Assembly: GCA_023264815.1 (NCBI GenBank)
Contig: JAHFUZ010000006.1
Location: 1 to 64,000 of the forward strand
Origin: Arthrobacter sp.
GTDB lineage: Bacteria; Actinomycetota; Actinomycetes; Actinomycetales; Micrococcaceae
Reading direction: 5' to 3'
DNA: 64,000 nt
In this document: positions 26,886 to 35,218 of the stretch, one piece after another
Numbering within the stretch: position 1 is the stretch's first letter
Layout: every line of letters begins with the position of its first letter
The notes under the pieces: generated by a model
Databases searched by the model: none
Told to the model about the DNA's origin: nothing
The model's input: only the letters and a program-made list of their open reading frames with translations
Position numbers and translations under genes: made by a program

Positions 26886-28709
26886 ATGGCGCTCATCGAG
26901 GATTATGCAGTTGTTGGCGACCTTCACACCGGCGCCCTGATCAGCACCGAGGGCTCCATCGACTGGCTCTGCCTGCCGCGTTTCGACTCCCCGGCCTGCT
27001 TCAGCGCCCTCGTTGATACCCCCGAGGCCGGCCGCTGGCTGCTGGCGCCCGCAAGCGGCGGCACGTGCACCAGGCGAAGCTACCGTGACGGCACCCTGGT
27101 CCTGGAAACGGAATGGGACACGCCGGACGGCACGGTCAGGGTCATCGATTTCATGCCGCCACGCGACGAGGTGGCTGACATTGTGCGCATTGTGGAGGGC
27201 GTGAGCGGCAGCGTCCGGATGCACGGCGACCTTGCCCTGAGATTCGACTACGGGCACATCATGCCCTGGGTGCGGAAGGACAAGCACGGACTGCACGCCA
27301 TCGCCGGTCCCGACGCCGCCTACTTTGTCACCACCGCACCGGTCCATAGCGAAAACATGCATTCGGTCAGCGACTTCACCGTCCAGGCGGGGGAACGCGT
27401 GCCATTTGTCCTGACCTGGGCGCCAAGCCACGTGGCCCGGCCGCACACCGTTGACGCCGAGCACGTGCTGGGCACAACCCTGGCTTACTGGCGCGGCTGG
27501 GCATCGCAATGCTCTTATGACGGCAAATACCAGGAGGCCGTGCTCCGCTCGCTGGTGACCCTGAAGGCCCTGACATATGCGCCCACGGGCGGCATCGTGG
27601 CGGCCGTGACCACGTCGCTGCCTGAACAGATCGGCGGTCCCCGCAACTGGGACTACCGCTTCTGCTGGCTCCGGGATGCCACGCTGACGCTGCAGGCACT
27701 GCTCGCCGCCGGCTACACGGCGGAGGCCGCCGCATGGCGTGACTGGCTGTTGCGGGCCGTGGCGGGTGATCCGGCCGACCTGCAGATCATGTACGGCATC
27801 CACGGCGAGCGGAGGCTGCCGGAACTGGAACTTCCCTGGCTGGCCGGATATGAGGACTCGAAGCCGGTACGGACCGGCAACGGCGCCGCCGAGCAGCTCC
27901 AGCTGGACGTCTGGGGCGAAGTGCTGGACTGCCTGTCGCTGACCAGGAACTCGCTGCTGAAGCACACCGACGAATCCTGGGACCTGCAGGTTGCGCTGAT
28001 GGAACACCTGGAAACAGTCTGGGACCAGCCGGACAACGGGCTGTGGGAAATGCGCGGTCCGCGCCGGCACTTCACCCACTCCAAGGTGATGGCCTGGGTG
28101 GCCGCTGACCGGATGGTCAAAGGCATCCGCGACTTCAACCTGCCGGGGCCGCTGGAGCGCTGGGAATCCCTCCGGGACACCATCCACCAGGAGGTGATGG
28201 CCAACGGCTACGACTCCGTGCGCAACACGTTCGTGCAGTCCTACGGGCGCCCCGAACTCGATGCCAGCCTGCTGCTGATCCCCCGGGTGGGTTTCCTGCC
28301 GCCGGACGATCCCCGCGTGGCGGGAACCATCGACGCCATCCAGCGCGAGCTCACCGAGGACGGGTTTGTGCTGCGCTACCGTCCGGCTGACAGCGACGAC
28401 GGGCTGCCGGGGGATGAGGGCGTGTTCCTTGCCTGCTCCTTCTGGCTGGTGGAGGCGCTCCTGGGTGCGGGCCGGCCCGCTGAAGCCACAGAGCTTTTTG
28501 AACGGCTGCTGGAACTGCGCAACGATGTGGGCCTGCTCAGCGAGGAGTGGGCGGTCCATGCCGGCCGGCAACTGGGCAATATGCCGCAGGCTTTCAGCCA
28601 CTTCGCCCTTGTGACAAGCGCCCTTGAGCTGCATCAGGATATGGTGCGCCGGAGCGATGCCCCTATTCCGCCTGGGCCCGTTCCGGAGTCAGAAAGGGTA
28701 GGGCCCTAG
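26886..28709 (+). CDS. Family GH15 glycoside hydrolase (glucoamylase/trehalase type)
   Basis: 607 residues from ATG 26886; an in-frame ATG at 26859 is less likely because MALIEDYAVVGDLHTGALIS is the conserved N terminus. N-terminal beta-sandwich (about 1-225) and C-terminal alpha/alpha barrel with GGPRNWDYRFCWLRDATLTL (substrate-binding Arg-Asp), GEVLDCLSLT and the base in LACSFWLVEALLGAGRP. Bacterial members of this cytosolic type hydrolyse trehalose or small alpha-glucans. No signal peptide. Expected to release glucose from storage or compatible solutes; specificity cannot be fixed by sequence. Confidence 0.9.
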   Translation: MALIEDYAVVGDLHTGALISTEGSIDWLCLPRFDSPACFSALVDTPEAGRWLLAPASGGTCTRRSYRDGTLVLETEWDTPDGTVRVIDFMPPRDEVADIVRIVEGVSGSVRMHGDLALRFDYGHIMPWVRKDKHGLHAIAGPDAAYFVTTAPVHSENMHSVSDFTVQAGERVPFVLTWAPSHVARPHTVDAEHVLGTTLAYWRGWASQCSYDGKYQEAVLRSLVTLKALTYAPTGGIVAAVTTSLPEQIGGPRNWDYRFCWLRDATLTLQALLAAGYTAEAAAWRDWLLRAVAGDPADLQIMYGIHGERRLPELELPWLAGYEDSKPVRTGNGAAEQLQLDVWGEVLDCLSLTRNSLLKHTDESWDLQVALMEHLETVWDQPDNGLWEMRGPRRHFTHSKVMAWVAADRMVKGIRDFNLPGPLERWESLRDTIHQEVMANGYDSVRNTFVQSYGRPELDASLLLIPRVGFLPPDDPRVAGTIDAIQRELTEDGFVLRYRPADSDDGLPGDEGVFLACSFWLVEALLGAGRPAEATELFERLLELRNDVGLLSEEWAVHAGRQLGNMPQAFSHFALVTSALELHQDMVRRSDAPIPPGPVPESERVGP

Positions 28710-28748
28710 TACCCCGCCTTTGCCCGGGACTTCAGCTGGGCGCAAGAG

Positions 28749-28762
28749 GTAAGTAGACTTAC
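28749..28762 (+). promoter_or_regulatory. Perfect palindrome GTAAGT-AG-ACTTAC upstream of the YegP-like gene
   Basis: A 14-base dyad followed directly by TAATACT, 59 bases before the ATG. Position and symmetry suggest an operator next to a -10 element controlling the short YegP-HAD transcription unit. Confidence 0.4.
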
Positions 28763-28820
28763 TAATACTCGCGGACGGCCTTCACGGCCTGGTGCCGCGA
28801 CTTAACGAGGGGTGGTAGTA

Positions 28821-29114
28821 ATGGCCGGACATTTCGAGCTGGTTGATGCGCCTGACGGCGGCTACAGGGTGAGGATGCTGGATGGCTCGGGAAGCCTCAT
28901 GGCAATCTCGGTGACTTTTCCAACCAAGCGCGCCGCAGTTGCGGGCGTCGCGATGGCCCGTGAGATTGCCGGAACGGGCCTGATCAGGGACTGCAGCAGC
29001 AACGGTGCCGGCGCAGTCATCAGGGGCAGGATCCTTCCGGCCACCGGGCCCAAGGAGGGAACAGCCTCCCACGGCAAGAGGGCTTCCAAGGCTCCACGCG
29101 CAGCTGTCGGATGA
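28821..29114 (+). CDS. YegP-like (DUF1508) small protein
   Basis: 97 residues. The first 60 match the DUF1508 pattern: FELVDAPDGGYRVRMLDGSG, then SVTFPTKRAAVAGVAMARE and TGLIRD. The tail (about 62-97) is a Lys/Arg/Ser-rich extension (KEGTASHGKRASKAPRAAVG) not in the minimal family. Function of the family is unknown. GAGGGG precedes ATG 28821. It overlaps the HAD gene by ATGA, so the two are co-expressed. A second YegP-like gene sits near the right end of the window. Confidence 0.75.
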   Translation: MAGHFELVDAPDGGYRVRMLDGSGSLMAISVTFPTKRAAVAGVAMAREIAGTGLIRDCSSNGAGAVIRGRILPATGPKEGTASHGKRASKAPRAAVG

Positions 29115-29836
29115 TGGCCCCGCAAAGCCATGGCCCTGCCGCGTGGTGGCGGGGCGCGGTCCTCTTTGACGTTGACGGGACCCTGGTGGATTCCGCCTAC
29201 GTCCACACCTTGGCCTGGTGGCAGGCCTTTCGGCAGCACAACCATGACGTGCCCATGGCGGCCATCCACTGGTGCGTGGGCATGGGCGGTGACCGGCTGG
29301 TGGACCGCCTGCTTCCCGCGGACCGTGACCGCGGCGCCGACGCCGGCATCCTGGCCAGCCACGCGGCGGTCTTCGCCGCCAGTTGGCCGTCATTGCGCGC
29401 GTTCGACGGCGCCAAGGACCTGCTGGCCCAATGCCACGCCGGGGGACTCGCCGTCGCCCTGGCGTCGTCAGCCCGCCGGGAGGACCTGGCCGCCAACCGC
29501 AGCGCACTGGGTGCCGATGCCTTCATCCACGCGGCCACCAGCTCGGACGACGCCCGGGAAAGCAAGCCGGCTCCGGACATCCTGGTGGCGGCACTCGACG
29601 CTGTCCGCGTCCCGGCCGGGCACGCCGTTTATGTGGGGGATGCCGTGTGGGACATGAAAGCTGCCGCCGCGCTCGGCATTCCCGCCATCGGCGTCACCTG
29701 CGGCGGGCGGAGTGCTGCTGAACTGCTCGAGGCAGGCGCCGCTGCGGTCTACGCCGGCCCCCGGGACCTGCTGGAGAACCTGCAGGCAAGCCCCATCGGG
29801 CATCTGCTGGGGCTGCAGACAGCGCAGGAAAGCTAG
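29111..29836 (+). CDS. HAD-superfamily phosphatase (phosphoglycolate-phosphatase-like)
   Basis: 241 residues. Motif I VLFDVDGTLVDS (nucleophile and acid/base Asp), motif II VALASSARREDL, motif III Lys in ARESKPAPDIL and motif IV VYVGDAVWDMKAA. The helical cap after motif I marks subfamily I, typical of Gph, beta-phosphoglucomutase and similar enzymes. Overlaps the YegP-like gene by four bases and the convergent sterol-carrier-like gene by four. Substrate unknown; any small phosphorylated metabolite is possible. Confidence 0.87.
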   Translation: MMAPQSHGPAAWWRGAVLFDVDGTLVDSAYVHTLAWWQAFRQHNHDVPMAAIHWCVGMGGDRLVDRLLPADRDRGADAGILASHAAVFAASWPSLRAFDGAKDLLAQCHAGGLAVALASSARREDLAANRSALGADAFIHAATSSDDARESKPAPDILVAALDAVRVPAGHAVYVGDAVWDMKAAAALGIPAIGVTCGGRSAAELLEAGAAAVYAGPRDLLENLQASPIGHLLGLQTAQES

Positions 29837-30210
29837 AGCGGCAGGAGGGCTGAGAGGTCCGCGCGCAGTCCGGAGGCCTCCACCCGGTGCGTTGCCACCG
29901 CGTCCGCCCACGCCAACTGGCCGGTCACCAGCGACAGCCAGGTGGCGGCGTCGCACTCGATCACGTTGGGCGGGGTGCCGCGCGTGTGGCGCGGCCCCTC
30001 CACACACTGCGTGACGCCGAACGGCGGCACCCGCACCTCCACCGAATTGCCCGGCGCCCGTGCGGTCACCTCCTCCAGCGAATAGCGCACGGCCGTGGCG
30101 GTGACAGCGGGGGGCAGCGGAACGTCCGACGGCGACGCGGCGGCTTCCCGCCACGCGGCCAGTGCCGCTTTCCCTTCCTCGATGCCGATCCGGCGGCGAG
30201 CAACAGCCAT
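29833..30210 (-). CDS. Sterol carrier family protein (bacterial SCP-like)
   Basis: 125 residues, all one domain: SVEVRVPPFGVTQCVEGPRH, then TPPNVIECDAATWLSLVTGQ and LAWADAVATHRVEASG. This is the SCP-like fold annotated in actinobacteria as sterol carrier family; the natural ligand is unknown. Its start codon overlaps the asparaginase stop by one base, so the two are co-transcribed, with no evident functional link. Confidence 0.8.
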   Translation of the reverse strand: MAVARRRIGIEEGKAALAAWREAAASPSDVPLPPAVTATAVRYSLEEVTARAPGNSVEVRVPPFGVTQCVEGPRHTRGTPPNVIECDAATWLSLVTGQLAWADAVATHRVEASGLRADLSALLPL

Positions 30211-31226
30211 CAGTCGAGGAGTGCGGACACGGCCGGGCCCAAACGGATCTTGCCGACGGGGTGGCTGCCGCCCATCACCGGGGCCACGACTTTTTCCAGG
30301 ACGCTGGCCACGCCGGGGATGTCCACGGCGCCGGCGGCTGCGAGGAGCGTCAGGCCTACCAGGGAGGTGGCGCGCAGGTTCCCGTCCAGTACCTTGATCG
30401 CCACGGACACACCCTGCGGCGTGGCCATGGCCAGCACCCCCTCGGCGCCGATCTTGGCAATGATGCCCAGTTCGTCCATCACCATGGTGTTGGCCTCGCC
30501 GCGACCCTGCACAGCCCAGGCGTAGTCCAGCATGGACGTGGCCACGGTGGCGGCACGGGCGTTGGCGTTCTTGTCCCCGGGGGCCTTGGCCAGCATCGAG
30601 TAGGCCCGCGCCAGGCCGGTCAGCGAGATGGCGGCCACCGGGGCCCCGCAGCCGTCGATGCCCAGGTGGGCGATGCGCTCGCCACTATACTCCTCAATGA
30701 CGCTGCGGACCCGCTGCTGCAGCGGATGGTTGGGCTCAAGGTAGCTGTGGGTGTCCCAGCCGTTTTCGGTGCATGCCCACAGGAACGCTGCGTGCTTTCC
30801 CGAGCAGTTGAATGCCAGTTTGGACTTGCCGCGGTCAGAACGCAGCAGCCAGTTCCGGGCCGTCTCGTCCTGCGGCCAGGCGGCCGGGCACTGCAGCTGT
30901 TCCTCTTTGACCCCCGCGGCTTTCAGCATTCCCTCCACCACGTCCATGTGGTCCAGGGAGCCCACGTGGCTGCCGCAGGCCACTGCCACCTGGGCGCCGC
31001 GCAGGGGGACGCCGGATTGCATGGACGCCAGGGCCTGCAGCGGTTTGAGCGATGACCTGGCATAGAGGGGAGTCCTGATGTCGCCCAGTTCGGTGACAAC
31101 GGACCCGTCGGCGGACAGCACCACGGCGGAGCCGATATGCCGGGACTCCACAAAACCGCTGCGTTCAATGACGGCGAGTTCTACGGCGGAGTCCACAGTG
31201 AAGGTGGCATGCGGGTTGTGCGGCAT
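30210..31226 (-). CDS. Asparaginase (bacterial type II-like family, PF06089)
   Basis: 338 residues. Recognisable motifs of this non-classical asparaginase family: VELAVIERSGFVESRHIGSA, YARSSLKPLQALA, VACGSHVGS, KLAFNCSGKHAAFLWACTEN and DGCGAPVAAISLTGLARAYS. It would hydrolyse L-asparagine to aspartate and ammonia in the cytosol. It differs from E. coli AnsA/AnsB in sequence. Transcribed just upstream of the sterol-carrier-like gene and 36 bases downstream of the molybdopterin oxidoreductase gene on the same strand. Confidence 0.88.
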   Translation of the reverse strand: MPHNPHATFTVDSAVELAVIERSGFVESRHIGSAVVLSADGSVVTELGDIRTPLYARSSLKPLQALASMQSGVPLRGAQVAVACGSHVGSLDHMDVVEGMLKAAGVKEEQLQCPAAWPQDETARNWLLRSDRGKSKLAFNCSGKHAAFLWACTENGWDTHSYLEPNHPLQQRVRSVIEEYSGERIAHLGIDGCGAPVAAISLTGLARAYSMLAKAPGDKNANARAATVATSMLDYAWAVQGRGEANTMVMDELGIIAKIGAEGVLAMATPQGVSVAIKVLDGNLRATSLVGLTLLAAAGAVDIPGVASVLEKVVAPVMGGSHPVGKIRLGPAVSALLD

Positions 31227-31262
31227 GGTGCCAGTCTATTGGCCGGGGCCCGGAATCCCGGG

Positions 31263-32840
31263 CTACTCCACGGTGACCATCACCGACTGCCAGCCGGACG
31301 CGCCGTCAGGCACAGGGTCGGCCCGCCGGTCCGTCTGCACCTCACCGGTGCCGTCGGTGGCCCGGACCTTGATGTAGTGGGGGCCGGGCGTGGCGTCCCA
31401 GTCGAAGGACCATTGCCGCCACGTGATCAGCGATGCCTCGGCGGACAGGACGGCTTCAGCCCAGGGGTTGTTGTCGATCTGGATTTCCACTTTGGTGATG
31501 CCGCGGGTCTGCGCCCAGGCCGTGCCGCCAATCGCCACCCGGCCGGCCGGCACCTTGGCGAAGGACTTGGGCACCTCCACCCGGGCCATGGTCTTGATGG
31601 GCCCGCGCTCGGACCAGCCCCGCTGGGTCCAGTACGCCTTGTTGTCGGCGAAGCGGGTCACTTCCAGGTCCACCACCCACTTGGTGGCAGAGACAAAGCC
31701 GTACAGGCCGGGAACCACCATCCGCACCGGATAACCGTGTTCCAACGGCAGCGGCTCGCCATTCATGCCGATCGCCAGCATCGCGTCGCGGTCATCCAGC
31801 AGGACTTCGAGCGGCGTGGAAGCGCTGAAGCCATCGATCGACGTCGAGAGCACCATGTCCGCACCGTCCTGGGGCCGGGCACGCTTGAGGACCTCGCGGA
31901 GGGGGAATCCGAGCCATGTGGCGTTGCCGGCCAGGTTGCCGCCCACGGGATTGGAGACGCAGGTGAGCGTTACGTGCGATTCGATGAGATCGGCGTCGAG
32001 CAGGTCCTGGAAGGTCAGGCGCACCTCTTGTTCCACCAGGCCATGAACACGCAGTTCCCACTCGTCGGCGTTGATTTCCGGCACGCTCAAAGCGGTGTCG
32101 ATCCGGTAGAACTCGCCATTGGGTGTGATCCACGGGGTTACCCCGGCCACCGGGGACTGGACACCGGCCGGCACGGCCGTGGCCGCTTTCACCGGGGCGG
32201 GCAAGTTCAAGGACTCCCGGGCTTTGGCAACGCCGCTGCGGGCCGCACTGAGGAGGCGTCCGCCGGTGGCTGCTATCCCGGCCGCTGCCACCGTCACGGC
32301 TGTGGCGGCGAAGAAGCGGCGGCGGCTCGCGGCGGGACGGCCAGGTTCTTCCGCTCCCGTGTCGGCGGGGGCCTCGGGCCAGGATTTCAGCCGCCAGAGC
32401 GGGGCAACAAGCACCCGCAGCACCACCAGGCCCGCCAGCGTACCCAGCACCGTGGGGATGGCATCCAGGGGCTTGACGCCGGCCCGTGTCACCACGCTGG
32501 CCACAATCACCGCGCCCATGAACAGGACCCCCAGGACGCCCAGCGCCCACTTACGGTAGGCCACCACGCCCAGGACGCACGCCAGCACCAGGATGGTCAG
32601 GCCCATCCCCACAAACAGGGCAGCCTTGTCATTGGTGCCGAACGTGGCGATGGCAAAGTCCTTCAGCCACGGCGGGGTGAAGTCGATGAAGGTGGAGCCC
32701 AGCGCGATGGCCGGGGTGGCGCGCGCCGTAAAGAACGCGCCGATCAGTTCTGCAACGGCGAGGACGACGGCGGCAGCTGCCACGCCGGCCAGCGCCGCCA
32801 GTGCAGCCGGTCCCTTGAGCCAGTTCACGAGCTTCTTCAT
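31263..32840 (-). CDS. Membrane-anchored molybdopterin-dependent oxidoreductase (sulfite-oxidase-like)
   Basis: 525 residues. About five membrane segments in the first 150 residues, then a cytosol-to-outside linker with RRRFFAATAVTVAAAG (about 173-188), resembling a Tat signal placed internally. The Mo-cofactor domain follows: Mo ligand C294 (VTLTCVSNPVGGNLAGNATW), then YGFVSATKWVVDLEVTRF. The C-terminal Mo-co dimerisation domain ends QSVMVTVE. The Tat-like signal would export the cofactor-loaded domain. Physiological substrate unknown; related enzymes oxidise sulfite or reduce sulfoxides. No separate cytochrome or quinol subunit adjoins. Confidence 0.88.
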   Translation of the reverse strand: MKKLVNWLKGPAALAALAGVAAAAVVLAVAELIGAFFTARATPAIALGSTFIDFTPPWLKDFAIATFGTNDKAALFVGMGLTILVLACVLGVVAYRKWALGVLGVLFMGAVIVASVVTRAGVKPLDAIPTVLGTLAGLVVLRVLVAPLWRLKSWPEAPADTGAEEPGRPAASRRRFFAATAVTVAAAGIAATGGRLLSAARSGVAKARESLNLPAPVKAATAVPAGVQSPVAGVTPWITPNGEFYRIDTALSVPEINADEWELRVHGLVEQEVRLTFQDLLDADLIESHVTLTCVSNPVGGNLAGNATWLGFPLREVLKRARPQDGADMVLSTSIDGFSASTPLEVLLDDRDAMLAIGMNGEPLPLEHGYPVRMVVPGLYGFVSATKWVVDLEVTRFADNKAYWTQRGWSERGPIKTMARVEVPKSFAKVPAGRVAIGGTAWAQTRGITKVEIQIDNNPWAEAVLSAEASLITWRQWSFDWDATPGPHYIKVRATDGTGEVQTDRRADPVPDGASGWQSVMVTVE

Positions 32841-32941
32841 GGTGTGGATTCGGCGCGGCCGGCCTTTCGGATGGTTGGGGATGGTCCGCCGGGGTGTAAC
32901 CCTTAGGAAAGGCGCGGCTGCACAAAGTACCCTTGGAGACT

Positions 32942-34258
32942 GTGAAGGTACTCGTCATTGGCCCCGGAGGCCGCGAACACGCCATTGTCCGCTCCCTGCT
33001 CGCCGACCCCAACGTGTCCGAGGTCCATGCAGCGCCCGGCAACGCCGGCATCAGCAAGCTGGTCCCCACCCACAGGATTGACGGGAACAATCCCGACGCC
33101 GTGGCGGCGCTGGCCACCAAGCTCGGCGTGGACCTCGTGGTGGTGGGCCCCGAGGCTCCGCTCGCGGCAGGAGTCTCCGACGCCGTGCGCGAAGCCGGTA
33201 TTCCGGTCTTCGGCCCCAGCAAGGCAGCGGCCCAGCTCGAGGCCTCCAAAGCATTCGCCAAGGAAGTCATGGCCGAGGCAGGCGTCCCCACGGCCATGGC
33301 CATGGTGGCCACCAACGCCGAGGAAGCAGCCTCGGCCCTGGACACCTTCGGCGCACCCTATGTGGTCAAGGACGACGGCCTGGCCGCCGGCAAGGGCGTG
33401 GTGGTCACCAGGAACCGCGACGAAGCCCTGGCCCACGCCCAGACCTGCTTCGACGCAGGCGGTACAGTGGTGATCGAGGAATTCCTGGACGGCCCCGAAG
33501 TGTCCGTCTTTGTCCTCTGCGACGGCCGCAACACCGTGGCGCTGTCCCCGGCCCAGGACTTCAAGCGCATCTTCGACAATGACGAGGGCCCCAACACGGG
33601 CGGCATGGGCGCGTACACCCCGCTCGAATGGGCCCCCGCCGGACTGGTGGACGAAGTCATCGAGCGCGTCGCGCAGCCCACCGTGAACGAAATGGCGCAC
33701 CGCGGCACCCCGTTCGTCGGCGTCCTCTTTGTTGGCCTGGCCCTCACTTCGCGCGGTACCCGCGTCATCGAGTTCAACGTCCGCTTCGGCGACCCCGAAA
33801 CCCAGGCCGTGCTGGCCCGGCTCAAGACCCCCCTCGGCGGGCTGCTCCTCGCAGCTGCCAAGGGCGAACTGGACAAGGTCGGCGAGCTGCGCTGGTCCAA
33901 GGACACCGCAGTCGCCGTCGTCGTCGCGTCCGAAAACTACCCGGACACCCCCCGCACCGGTGACCGCATCCGCGGCCTCAAGAAGGCCGAGGCGCTGGAG
34001 GGCGTGCACGTCATCCACGCCGGAACGGCGCTGGACGAGGAAGGCAAGGTGGTTTCCGCCGGCGGCCGTGTGCTCGCCGTGGTTGCCCTCGGCAGCGACC
34101 TCGTGGAGGCCCGCGAAAAAGCGTACGACGGCGTGGAACTGGTTCAGCTGGAAGGCTCCCAGTTCCGGACGGACATCGGACGCAAGGCGGCACGCGGCGA
34201 GATCAAGGTCACCTCCACTGCAACAGGCACCCTGCCAGTCACGAAGGCGAAGGCTTAA
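32942..34258 (+). CDS. purD: Phosphoribosylamine-glycine ligase
   Basis: 438 residues (enzyme family about 430). Second committed step of purine synthesis: phosphoribosylamine plus glycine plus ATP to GAR. ATP-grasp features: VKVLVIGPGGREHAIVRSLL at the N terminus, VVKDDGLAAGKGVVV, VVIEEFLDGPEVSV, GPNTGGMGAYTPLEWAP and FNVRFGDPETQAVLARL with the metal-binding residues. GTG 32942 begins the conserved N terminus; a TTG three codons upstream is possible. It is followed after two bases by purC, so the pair is one unit. Confidence 0.95.
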   Translation: MKVLVIGPGGREHAIVRSLLADPNVSEVHAAPGNAGISKLVPTHRIDGNNPDAVAALATKLGVDLVVVGPEAPLAAGVSDAVREAGIPVFGPSKAAAQLEASKAFAKEVMAEAGVPTAMAMVATNAEEAASALDTFGAPYVVKDDGLAAGKGVVVTRNRDEALAHAQTCFDAGGTVVIEEFLDGPEVSVFVLCDGRNTVALSPAQDFKRIFDNDEGPNTGGMGAYTPLEWAPAGLVDEVIERVAQPTVNEMAHRGTPFVGVLFVGLALTSRGTRVIEFNVRFGDPETQAVLARLKTPLGGLLLAAAKGELDKVGELRWSKDTAVAVVVASENYPDTPRTGDRIRGLKKAEALEGVHVIHAGTALDEEGKVVSAGGRVLAVVALGSDLVEAREKAYDGVELVQLEGSQFRTDIGRKAARGEIKVTSTATGTLPVTKAKA

Positions 34259-34260
34259 CC

Positions 34261-35214
34261 ATGACCGAAAAACCCGCCCAGGAACCCCAGCAGCAGCGAG
34301 GCCTGAACACGGCGACGCTGGACCTGCCCGGCTGGACACACGTCTATTCCGGCAAGGTCCGCGACCTGTATGAACCCGCGGACGCCGCCATCGTGGAGCA
34401 GGTTGGCCAGGACTGCGTCCTGGTGGTGGCCAGCGACCGCATCAGCGCCTACGACCATGTGCTGGCGAGCGAGATCCCGGACAAGGGACGCATCCTCACC
34501 CAGCTGAGCCTGTGGTGGTTCGACCAGCTGGACGTTGAGCACCACGTGCTCGCGTCCACGGTGGAGGGCGGGGTTCCCGCGGCAGTGGAGGGCCGCGCGA
34601 TGATCTGCAAGAAGCTGGAGATGTTCCCCGTGGAGTGCATCGCCCGCGGTTACCTCACCGGCACCGGCCTGCTCGAGTACAAGGCATCCGGCACCGTCTG
34701 CGACATCCCGCTGCCCGAGGGCCTGGTGGACGGGTCACGGCTGGAACGGCCGCTCTTCACCCCCTCGGCCAAGGCAGAGGTGGGCCACCACGACGAAAAC
34801 ATCACCTACGACGCCGTGGTGGGCATGGTGGGCGACGACATCGCCGGGCGCCTGAGCGAACTGACCCTGAAGATCTACACCACGGCGGAAAAGATCGCCC
34901 GCGAACGCGGCATCATCCTGGCAGACACCAAGGTGGAATTCGGCTACGACGCCGTCTCGGGTGCCATTGTCCTCGGCGACGAAGTCCTCACCCCGGATTC
35001 CTCCCGCTTCTGGGATGCAGCCACCTACCGGCCCGGACAGGCCCAGCCGTCCTTCGACAAACAGTACGTTCGTGACTGGCTGACCTCGGCTGAATCCGGC
35101 TGGGACAAGGGCTCAGGGACGCCTCCGCCGGCATTGCCCGAGGACGTGGTGGCCCGCACGCGCAGCCGCTACGTGGAAGCCTACGAGAAGCTGACCGGCC
35201 GGACGTTCGCCTAG
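34261..35214 (+). CDS. purC: Phosphoribosylaminoimidazole-succinocarboxamide synthase
   Basis: 317 residues, the longer form. Motifs: YSGKVRDLYEPADAAI (nucleotide-binding KVRD), VVASDRISAYDHVL, VECIARGYLTGTGL, KAEVGHHDENITYD and LADTKVEFGYD. It joins CAIR with aspartate, using ATP, in purine synthesis. The C-terminal part (SSRFWDAATYRPGQAQPSFD, YVRDWLTSA) is standard. The ATG follows the purD stop by two bases. The stop lies four bases before the end of the convergent XRE-TPR regulator gene. Confidence 0.95.
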   Translation: MTEKPAQEPQQQRGLNTATLDLPGWTHVYSGKVRDLYEPADAAIVEQVGQDCVLVVASDRISAYDHVLASEIPDKGRILTQLSLWWFDQLDVEHHVLASTVEGGVPAAVEGRAMICKKLEMFPVECIARGYLTGTGLLEYKASGTVCDIPLPEGLVDGSRLERPLFTPSAKAEVGHHDENITYDAVVGMVGDDIAGRLSELTLKIYTTAEKIARERGIILADTKVEFGYDAVSGAIVLGDEVLTPDSSRFWDAATYRPGQAQPSFDKQYVRDWLTSAESGWDKGSGTPPPALPEDVVARTRSRYVEAYEKLTGRTFA

Positions 35215-35218
35215 CCTG

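Noticed and set aside
26778..28634. 618-residue minus-strand ORF opposite the GH15 gene
   Set aside because: Shadow; GH15 motifs are on the plus strand.
31136..32906. 589-residue plus-strand ORF opposite the molybdopterin enzyme
   Set aside because: Shadow frame without motifs; the minus strand has the Mo-ligand Cys and membrane segments.
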